DNA of 6,697 nt from Phycisphaerae bacterium (GTDB taxonomy: Bacteria > Planctomycetota > Phycisphaerae > JAAYCJ01): contig WFQY01000327.1 in NCBI GenBank assembly GCA_015486815.1, positions 1 through 6,697 on the forward strand, written 5' to 3'. A program made the position numbers and the translations under genes. The stretch's first letter is position 1. Each line of letters opens with the position of its first letter. Below are positions 1 through 4,574 of this stretch, in pieces. Under the pieces are notes generated by a model, which saw nothing but the letters and a program-made list of their open reading frames with translations, did no database searches and was not told where the DNA came from.

Positions 1-5
1 CTCAC

Positions 6-32
6 CACAGAGGACACAGAGTTCACAGAGAA
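6..32. repeat. 9-bp tandem repeat, CACAGAG-NN x3
   Basis: CACAGAG occurs at 6-12, 15-21 and 24-30 with a strict 9-bp period (units ending GA, TT, AA). From memory, similar ACAGAG-rich intergenic strings are scattered through several environmental bacterial genomes; that is recollection, not a search. No gene overlaps it, and no open frame continues into a recognisable protein. The window begins here, so the array may extend to the left. Confidence 0.7.
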
Positions 33-54
33 GAATAAATTACAAATGATAAAT

Positions 55-78
55 GTTGAGCGAAGCGTTGAGTGAAAC
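55..78. repeat. 12-bp tandem duplication
   Basis: GTTGAGCGAAGC (55-66) is followed directly by GTTGAGTGAAAC (67-78). The units match at 10 of 12 positions and both differences are transitions. It sits between the CACAGAG repeats and the TCCCTTTGGG repeats, so the non-coding block is a mosaic of short tandem repeats rather than unique sequence. Confidence 0.6.
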
Positions 79-82
79 GAAA

Positions 83-124
83 TCCCTTTGGGAAAATCCC
101 TTTGGGAAAATCCCGTTGGGGTTG
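83..124. repeat. 14-bp tandem repeat, TCCCTTTGGGAAAA
   Basis: Two identical 14-bp units (83-96 and 97-110) are followed by a diverged third copy (111-124, TCCCGTTGGGGTTG). Each unit carries a short palindrome, TCCC-TTT-GGGA. It is non-coding and has no evident regulatory role. Polymerase slippage is the simplest origin. Confidence 0.75.
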
Positions 125-142
125 AATGATGAATGTTAAATT

Positions 143-206
143 CTGTAGGGGCGAACCTATGTGTTCGCCCTGACTTTTGGGCAGACACACAGGCCTGCCC
201 CTACAG
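143..206. repeat. Double-hairpin dispersed repeat, copy 1
   Basis: The element is bounded by CTGTAG and CTACAG and contains two hairpins. Hairpin 1 has arms GGGCGAAC (149-156) and GTTCGCCC (163-170) around the loop CTATGT. Hairpin 2 has arms GGGCAGAC (179-186) and GCCTGCCC (193-200) around ACACAG, with one A-C mismatch. The two halves are also inverted copies of each other. A second, diverged copy lies at 2433-2492. The design resembles REP/BIME-type elements; membership in a named family is not shown. It begins about 50 bp beyond the stop codon of the Nif3-like gene, so it could act as a 3' mRNA-end structure for that operon. Confidence 0.85.
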
Positions 207-257
207 CCTACTGCCCACCGCTTACCGCCTACGTTTTTCGCTCTTCTACGACGGTGA

Positions 258-1382
258 TTATATTATCGTCAGGGGGTCTTTGTCCTTTTTGCTGGTAATA
301 AACTTTATATTCTTAAGCCTTTTGTCTCGCTTTAACATTTTACATAAACCTGCAAGTGCGATTCGCTCGGAGTTACCGTGGCCAAGACAGATAAGACTGG
401 TTTTCTTTTCAGTGAGATGAAGGGCGGTATGATGTCTTACCTCGCCTGTCAAAAACAAATCTACGTCGCCTGCTAATCGCTCTGCTATTTTTCCACACGA
501 GCCCGGACAACAAGCGACTCTGCGAATTCTATTGATGCCGGCATCGGAGACGATGAGTTTTTTCAGACCTGTTTTGCGTTTAATCTTAGCGATTATCGAT
601 GATAGCGTCGCTGGCTTTTTTAGCAGGCCTATCCGTCCGAGTCCTATCTGTTTTTTCGAGATATTCTCATTCTCAAGAGGATAGATATCGAAAGCAGGCT
701 GCTCGTAAGGATGTACTTTCAGCAGGGCGGTAATTGCGTTTGAAAGGACGGACTTTCTGACGAGCACTTCGAGACGTATTTCCTTTACCTTTTCAAATCG
801 GTTGGCTTTACCGATAGCAGGATTGGTGTTTTCGTCGCCGAAGAAAGTTCCTGTTCCTTCGGTTCGAAAGCTACATCGGCTATATTGGCCTATTTGGCCT
901 GCGTCGGCATCGAACAACGCCTGTGAAACTTTCTCGACCGCATCGGTGGGAACAAAAACGACGAGTTTGAAAAATTGCTCGTCAGCGTCGATAAGCTCTA
1001 TCGGTTTGCGGTCGTTCAGGTCGATTATATCAGCGAGTGCATCGGAAGTTCCACCATCGATAACATCGAGTGCGGTATGGATGGAGTAGATAGCGATGTT
1101 GTTTCGAATGGCGGAGAATAATATCGGCTGAGTTTCGGATGTGATGCTTTTTATCGGTTCGAAAATCGGGGGATGATAGGCGAAGATCAACTGTACGTTT
1201 TTTGTTCGCGCTTCTTGCAGGACTTTGGATGTAAGGTCGATGCAGACCAATATCCGCTCGATTTTTTGCTCGCCATTGCCAACGAGCAGGCCTACGTTAT
1301 CCCAATCTTGGGCAAATTCCGGATACAAAATCTCCGTGAATATTCGCTCTATCTGTTTGAGCGATAATTTTTTATTGTCCAT
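258..1382 (-). CDS. Nif3-like dinuclear metal protein (YqfO type)
   Basis: This is a 374-residue Nif3/YbgI family protein of the long YqfO type. The family forms toroidal hexamers with a two-metal site; its cellular reaction is unsettled, despite the label GTP cyclohydrolase 1 type 2 homolog. The N-terminal half has WDNVGLLVG (27-35), AYHPPIF with H70 (68-74) and HTALD with D106 (102-106). An inserted PII/CutA-like domain spans roughly 138-237, including VHPYEQPAFDIYP. The C-terminal half has LTGEVRHH (311-318) and GHGNSER with H335 and E339. H70, D106, H335 and E339 are the likely metal ligands. The usual HHP motif reads YHP here, as I recall for eukaryotic NIF3L1-type proteins. ATG is preceded by a weak GGA 8 nt upstream. 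The gene lies 31 bp after nagB on the same strand, so it is probably cotranscribed. The length matches YqfO, so the gene looks intact. Confidence 0.93.
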   Translation of the reverse strand: MDNKKLSLKQIERIFTEILYPEFAQDWDNVGLLVGNGEQKIERILVCIDLTSKVLQEARTKNVQLIFAYHPPIFEPIKSITSETQPILFSAIRNNIAIYSIHTALDVIDGGTSDALADIIDLNDRKPIELIDADEQFFKLVVFVPTDAVEKVSQALFDADAGQIGQYSRCSFRTEGTGTFFGDENTNPAIGKANRFEKVKEIRLEVLVRKSVLSNAITALLKVHPYEQPAFDIYPLENENISKKQIGLGRIGLLKKPATLSSIIAKIKRKTGLKKLIVSDAGINRIRRVACCPGSCGKIAERLAGDVDLFLTGEVRHHTALHLTEKKTSLICLGHGNSERIALAGLCKMLKRDKRLKNIKFITSKKDKDPLTII

Positions 1383-1413
1383 CTTTGTTTTCCGTAGCGA
1401 TTATAAATGCCTA

Positions 1414-2190
1414 TTAGCCATGCTCGTATGTTTCGAGAGTCAATTTGCTGGCAGCAGCTTCGTCTATTACGAAGGTCGCATATCGATGCATCTGCAATGC
1501 GGAAGCAGGACACATAGCTGTTACCTGTCCTTCAAGTGCATCTTTTATCGCTTGTGCCTTTCCTTCGCCATTGGCTAACAGGACGACCTTTCTCGCTTTG
1601 AGTATCGTTCCGATACCCATCGTAATAGCGTATTGAGGAACGAGATCCATATTGCCATCGAAAAATCGGGCATTATCTTTGCGTGTATTTTCGGAAAGTG
1701 TTTTTATTCTGGTTAATGAGCCCAGCGAAGAACCCGGCTCGTTAAATCCGATATGTCCGTTACTGCCTATACCGAGCACTTGATAATCGATTCCTCCGAC
1801 ATCATCAATCATCTGCTCGTATTGGTCGCAGACTTCCTGAATTTTTTTGATATCTTCGGGGGTCTGGTAGGGTATATTTCCTTCCGGAACGTGTGTAAGT
1901 TTCGGATTGATATTGATGTGCTTGAAGAGATTTTCCCACATAAAGTAATGATAGCTTTCCGGATGGTCCGGAGCAAGTCCGACATATTCATCCAGATTAA
2001 ACGTAATGACAGTGGAAAAGTCCAAGCCTTCTTCTTTGTGAAGTCTGATGAGTTCGTTGTAGAGAGGCAGAGGAGTTGAACCTGTCGCCAGGCCAAGTAC
2101 ATAAGTTGCGTGTGCCTTCATATCTTCGACGATAAGCTGAGCGGCACGTTTACCCATTTCCTTAGGATCTTTGACTACTATGACGCGCAT
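1414..2190 (-). CDS. nagB: Glucosamine-6-phosphate deaminase
   Basis: This 258-residue protein is NagB, which isomerises and deaminates glucosamine-6-phosphate to fructose-6-phosphate and ammonia in the cytoplasm, the entry of amino sugars into glycolysis. Visible motifs are the phosphate-binding loop LGLATGSTP (32-40), FNLDEYVGL (64-72) with general base D67, GIGSNGHIGFNEPGSS (140-155) with H146 and E151, TRIKTL (160-165), and the C-terminal PASALQMH. E. coli has Asp141 where this protein has N144; Asn there is usual in Bacillus-type NagB. The protein is also shorter at the C-terminus than the allosteric E. coli enzyme (266 residues), so a simpler, possibly non-allosteric form is inferred. 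ATG follows AAGGGA with 8 nt spacing. It is the first gene of a likely two-gene operon with the Nif3-like gene. No nagA or nag regulator is present in the window. Confidence 0.96.
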   Translation of the reverse strand: MRVIVVKDPKEMGKRAAQLIVEDMKAHATYVLGLATGSTPLPLYNELIRLHKEEGLDFSTVITFNLDEYVGLAPDHPESYHYFMWENLFKHININPKLTHVPEGNIPYQTPEDIKKIQEVCDQYEQMIDDVGGIDYQVLGIGSNGHIGFNEPGSSLGSLTRIKTLSENTRKDNARFFDGNMDLVPQYAITMGIGTILKARKVVLLANGEGKAQAIKDALEGQVTAMCPASALQMHRYATFVIDEAAASKLTLETYEHG

Positions 2191-2201
2191 AATTTTGTTC
2201 C

Positions 2202-2225
2202 CTTGTAAAAAAATATACCTACAAG
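2202..2225 (-). promoter_or_regulatory. Leader hairpin covering the nagB Shine-Dalgarno
   Basis: Read on the minus strand, CTTGTA (2225-2220) can pair with TACAAG (2207-2202) across a 12-nt loop, extendable by two G-U pairs. The 3' arm contains the first bases of the nagB ribosome site AAGGGA (2204-2199). The hairpin is short and AT-rich, so it may be only marginally stable. No ligand-binding riboswitch fold is recognised. Confidence 0.35.
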
Positions 2226-2246
2226 TAATAAAAACACCACGATTTG

Positions 2247-2275
2247 TTTCTACTCATTCGCGTTAGCGATGTCAA
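2247..2275 (-). promoter_or_regulatory. Sigma70-type promoter for nagB and the Nif3-like gene
   Basis: On the minus strand a perfect TTGACA (2275-2270) is separated by exactly 17 bp from TAGAAA (2252-2247), which matches TATAAT at 4 of 6 positions. Transcription would begin near 2240 and give a leader of about 50 nt before the nagB ATG. The -35 box abuts one arm of a dyad at 2260-2300. Confidence 0.6.
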
Positions 2276-2300
2276 GAAAATTTTATTTTATCGCTATTGC
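2260..2300. promoter_or_regulatory. Inverted repeat at the nagB -35 box, possible operator
   Basis: TAGCGAT (2264-2270) is inverted as ATCGCTA (2290-2296) with a 19-bp gap. Allowing a mismatch and a G-T, the arms extend to 2260 and 2300. The left arm ends on the first base of the nagB -35 box, and the dyad lies between the two divergent promoters. This placement suits a repressor site. The half-sites do not match the enterobacterial NikR consensus (GTATGA-N16-TCATAC), and no other cognate regulator can be named. Confidence 0.35.
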
Positions 2301-2334
2301 GGGGTTTTTGCGCTGTGATATCGGGAAAAAGTTT

Positions 2335-2362
2335 TTGGAAAACATTTTAGCGACGGTATAAT
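2335..2362 (+). promoter_or_regulatory. Sigma70-type promoter for the permease-nikR unit
   Basis: TTGGAA (2335-2340) and a perfect TATAAT (2357-2362) are 16 bp apart. Transcription would start near 2369-2370 and give a leader of roughly 175 nt before the permease ATG. That leader contains the second double-hairpin repeat and its flanking 13-bp inverted repeat, so transcript structure could affect expression. Confidence 0.5.
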
Positions 2363-2404
2363 AGCTCGGTGATGTCTCCGAAAGGAATTCCGACAATAGA
2401 AATG

Positions 2405-2508
2405 TGCAAAATGCAAAAATCCCGATTGATATGTAGGGGCAGACCTATGTGTCTGCCCAAAAATTAGGGCGGACACGCAGGTCCGCCCCTACGAATTTGC
2501 ATTTTGCA
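2405..2508. repeat. Perfect 13-bp inverted repeat bracketing repeat copy 2
   Basis: TGCAAAATGCAAA (2405-2417) is perfectly inverted as TTTGCATTTTGCA (2496-2508), with 78 bp between the arms. The double-hairpin element (2433-2492) lies entirely between them. In RNA the arms could close a long stem with the two GC-rich hairpins as branches, just upstream of the permease ribosome site at 2531-2537. Copy 1 of the element (143-206) has no such arms, so they are not an obligatory part of the repeat. Confidence 0.7.
2433..2492. repeat. Double-hairpin dispersed repeat, copy 2
   Basis: The element is bounded by GTAG and CTAC. Hairpin 1 pairs GGGCAGAC (2437-2444) with GTCTGCCC (2451-2458) around CTATGT, the same loop as copy 1. 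Hairpin 2 pairs GGGCGGAC (2467-2474) with GTCCGCCC (2481-2488) around ACGCAG. Both stems are perfect 8-bp stems. Compared with copy 1, two base pairs of hairpin 1 and one of hairpin 2 change on both sides, so pairing is kept while sequence changes. It lies in the permease leader. Confidence 0.85.
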
Positions 2509-2543
2509 TACCCGTAAATTTTTTCAATACAGAGGAGTTCTTA

Positions 2544-3947
2544 ATGGCAGGTCAAGTCGATAAGTTCTTCGAAATTTCCGAGCGCAATAGCAATTTCAAA
2601 CGCGAAATAGTCGGGGGAATAACGACATTTATGACGATGGCGTATATTATCATCGTCAATCCTATAATTTTGTCTCCCGCATTTACATCGGGGCTGACGG
2701 GCGATGAGAAAGCGATAATGCTTCGTGCGATGGTCTGCGCTACGTGTCTCGGAGCTGCTTTCGCTACTATTCTTATGGGCGTATTTGCAAAATACCCTAT
2801 CGCCCTTGCACCGGGAATGGGGTTGAATGCAATCTTCACATATACAATTTGTTTGGGATTGAAAGTACCTTGGCAGATTGCACTCGGGATGGTTTTTATC
2901 AGCGGGCTGATTTTTCTGATTCTTTCGGTAGTCAGAATACGCGAGATGATAATAGATGCTGTTCCTGACAATCTTAAATTGGCAGCGGCTGTCGGCATAG
3001 GGATTTTTATTGCGTTTATCGGCTTAAAGCATGCGGGAGTAATCGTCGCTAGCGGAGCTACTCTTGTCAAATTGGGTAATCTGAAATCATCTGCTGTGCT
3101 CGTCTCTATTGCGGGGCTGCTTATTACTACGGTTCTTTATGCGAGAAATGTACGCGGGGCGATTTTACTCGGTATTGTTGTTACGGGGATAATTGCTTGG
3201 TTGGCTGGCTTGGTTAAGTTGAAGACCGGCTGGGTTCAGATGCCTACTTTCCGTCCGGTTTTGGGTAAGCTCGATATTTTAGGGGCATTGAATATAAAAT
3301 ATCTCGCACCGATACTCGTTCTGCTTTTTTTCGATATGTTCGATACGGTAGGCACGCTTATAGGAGTTTCTCAGCAGGCAGGATTTATTAAAGACGGAAA
3401 ACTTCCTCGTGCTAATCGTGCATTGTTTTCGGATGCAGCGGGTACTGTGTTTGGCTCGATATTCGGAACGAGTACGGTAACGAGTTATATCGAATCGTCA
3501 GCGGGGATAGCTGACGGTGCGAGGACGGGATTGGCGAATATAATAACCGCTGGGTTGTTTATTTTGGCGATGTTTTTTGCGCCGTTAGCGGAGATGTTCG
3601 GGGCGGGGCTACCAAAGACGGAAACCGTTATTATCGGTGGGCAGATGATAAATTTTACAGATACGCTATATCCGGTAACCGCGCCTGCGTTGATTGTTGT
3701 CGGGTGTTTGATGATGAGTTCGGTAAAGAAAATAGAGTGGTCTGACTGGACGGAATCGATACCTGCGTTTTTGACGATAATTCTGATGCCGTTGACATTT
3801 TCCATAAGTACGGGGTTGTTTGCGGGGTTGCTTTCTTATCCCGTAATAAAACTTGCAACAGGCAGGGCGAAAGATGTACATTGGCTTTTATATGCGTTTT
3901 CCGCTATCTTTATATTGATGCTGGTAGCTTACTTTTGGCTTAGCTAA
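2544..3947 (+). CDS. NCS2 purine permease, AzgA/PbuG-like
   Basis: This 467-residue polytopic inner-membrane protein belongs to the AzgA-type branch of NCS2 transporters, which import hypoxanthine, guanine or adenine by proton symport. Family signatures are REIVGGITTFMTMAYIIIVNP (20-40), APGMGLNAIFTY (89-100) in the first substrate-binding half-helix region, FDMFDTVGTLIGVSQQAG (263-280), and TSYIESSAGIADGARTGL (313-330). About 12-14 hydrophobic segments are visible from residue 25 to 466, as expected for the 14-span fold. The length is close to that of known members (about 430-490), so it appears complete. ATG is preceded by AGAGGAG (2531-2537) with 6 nt spacing. nikR follows after only 13 bp. 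Which purine is carried cannot be decided from sequence by eye; the xanthine/uracil branch is less likely given the motifs. Confidence 0.94.
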   Translation: MAGQVDKFFEISERNSNFKREIVGGITTFMTMAYIIIVNPIILSPAFTSGLTGDEKAIMLRAMVCATCLGAAFATILMGVFAKYPIALAPGMGLNAIFTYTICLGLKVPWQIALGMVFISGLIFLILSVVRIREMIIDAVPDNLKLAAAVGIGIFIAFIGLKHAGVIVASGATLVKLGNLKSSAVLVSIAGLLITTVLYARNVRGAILLGIVVTGIIAWLAGLVKLKTGWVQMPTFRPVLGKLDILGALNIKYLAPILVLLFFDMFDTVGTLIGVSQQAGFIKDGKLPRANRALFSDAAGTVFGSIFGTSTVTSYIESSAGIADGARTGLANIITAGLFILAMFFAPLAEMFGAGLPKTETVIIGGQMINFTDTLYPVTAPALIVVGCLMMSSVKKIEWSDWTESIPAFLTIILMPLTFSISTGLFAGLLSYPVIKLATGRAKDVHWLLYAFSAIFILMLVAYFWLS

Positions 3948-3960
3948 GGAAAAAACTTCG

Positions 3961-4404
3961 ATGTTGGAAAAAGATAATGACGGAAATGACAAACTCGTTC
4001 GGTTTGGCGTATCGATGGAGCAGGGTCTGCTTGAGCGATTTGATAAACTTACTGCGAAAAAGGGATATGCAAACCGTTCCGAGGCGATTCGCGATCTGGT
4101 ACGCGCTGAGTTAGTCAAGCATAGATGGCAGGAAAGTAAAAGCACCAGACAGGTAGCGGTATTAGCTATTGTTTACGAACACGAACATAGCGATTTGATG
4201 CACAAGCTGATGCACTTTCAGCACGAGAATGAAAATCTCATTATTTCATCGGTTCATATTCATATGGATCGCGATAATTGTATGGAAGTTTTGATACTTC
4301 GTGGTCAAACCAAACAGATAGAGCAATTCGCTGAAAATATCATTAGCATAAAGGGTGTCAAATACGGTCAACTTATGCGAGGAACGACGGGAAAAGAAAT
4401 ATAG
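3961..4404 (+). CDS. nikR: NikR nickel-responsive transcriptional regulator
   Basis: This 147-residue protein is a NikR homologue: a ribbon-helix-helix DNA-binding domain (about 13-51, with RFGVSMEQGLLERFDKL and GYANRSEAIRDLVRAEL) joined to an ACT-like metal-binding domain (about 64-140). Aligned by eye to E. coli NikR, all four square-planar nickel ligands are kept: H88, H99, H101 and C107, matching H76, H87, H89 and C95. E41 and D45 match the residues at the interdomain cation site. In known members nickel binding turns on repression of nickel uptake genes. The N-terminus is about 11 residues longer than in E. coli. AAGGA (3946-3950) overlaps the permease stop codon, 10 nt before ATG, which supports coupled expression from the same transcript. 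No nickel transporter, hydrogenase or urease gene is in the window, and I saw no GTATGA-N16-TCATAC operator. Confidence 0.93.
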   Translation: MLEKDNDGNDKLVRFGVSMEQGLLERFDKLTAKKGYANRSEAIRDLVRAELVKHRWQESKSTRQVAVLAIVYEHEHSDLMHKLMHFQHENENLIISSVHIHMDRDNCMEVLILRGQTKQIEQFAENIISIKGVKYGQLMRGTTGKEI

Positions 4405-4421
4405 AGATACATTAGCATTAA

Positions 4422-4506
4422 TGCGGATGAGAGGATTCGAACCTCCACGGGCGTAATGCCCACTGGCACCTGAAGCCAGCGCGTCTGCCAATTCCGCCAC
4501 ATCCGC
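4422..4506 (-). tRNA. tRNA-Leu (anticodon CAG)
   Basis: The minus strand folds as an 85-nt class II tRNA. The acceptor arms GCGGATG (4506-4500) and CATCCGC (4429-4423) form 7 pairs, followed by discriminator A at 4422. The anticodon stem is CTGGC/GCCAG and the loop TTCAGGT puts anticodon CAG at 4472-4470. A long variable arm with a GGGC/GCCC stem follows, and the T arm is GGAGG-TTCGAAT-CCTCT. The long variable arm, A73 and anticodon identify leucine, reading CTG codons. CCA is not encoded. No clear T-run terminator is seen just downstream. Confidence 0.97.
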
Positions 4507-4523
4507 AATTGCATTATATAATA

Positions 4524-4552
4524 ATCCTAATTTTTGTTGTTGTGGTTGTCAA
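4524..4552 (-). promoter_or_regulatory. Promoter for tRNA-Leu
   Basis: On the minus strand a perfect TTGACA (4552-4547) lies 17 bp from TAGGAT (4529-4524), which matches TATAAT at 4 of 6. Initiation near 4517 would give about 10 nt of 5' leader before the mature tRNA end at 4506. An AT-rich palindrome ATTATATAAT (4513-4522) covers the start point and contains a TATAAT on each strand. Confidence 0.6.
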
Positions 4553-4559
4553 TATGAAT

Positions 4560-4565
4560 AAGGAG
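4560..4565 (+). promoter_or_regulatory. Shine-Dalgarno that sets the sialidase-like start
   Basis: AAGGAG lies 9 nt before the ATG at 4575. The in-frame ATGs at 4509 and 4554 have no purine-rich site in front of them; the first is only 2 bp from the tRNA end and its extension runs through the tRNA promoter. Confidence 0.8.
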
Positions 4566-4574
4566 TTTTTTGCA

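Noticed and set aside
143..206. Hairpin repeat as a CRISPR repeat or an attachment site
   Set aside because: There is no regular repeat-spacer series, no cas gene, no integrase, and the copies are over 2 kb apart.
133..420. 95-residue plus-strand open frame at the left edge
   Set aside because: It runs through the hairpin repeat and antisense to the well-supported Nif3-like gene; it has no family motif.
1414..2190. Asn at the E. coli Asp141 position of NagB as a broken active site
   Set aside because: Bacillus-type NagB proteins carry the same GIG-x-NGHIGFNEP motif and are active; D67, H146 and E151 are intact.
2294..2476. 60-residue minus-strand open frame in the divergent intergenic region
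   Set aside because: It overlaps the double-hairpin repeat and the permease promoter, has a biased composition and no ribosome site, and resembles no family.
2363..2543. Purine riboswitch before the permease
   Set aside because: I could not find the three-way junction with the conserved loop sequences; the visible structure is accounted for by the repeat and its flanking arms.
4415..4424. Perfect palindrome GCATTAATGC at the tRNA 3' end as a terminator
   Set aside because: It is only 5 bp per arm, lacks a T-run, and overlaps the mature tRNA end; best seen as chance.
4246..4500. 84-residue minus-strand frame beginning MAELADALASGASGH
   Set aside because: Its N-terminus is the translated tRNA-Leu gene, a well-known spurious peptide, and the rest is antisense to nikR.
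4509..4574. Hydrophobic N-terminal extension (IIILIFVVVVV) as a signal peptide of the sialidase-like protein
   Set aside because: There is no ribosome site before 4509, no basic n-region, it starts 2 bp from the tRNA, and it covers the tRNA promoter; a good AAGGAG precedes 4575.
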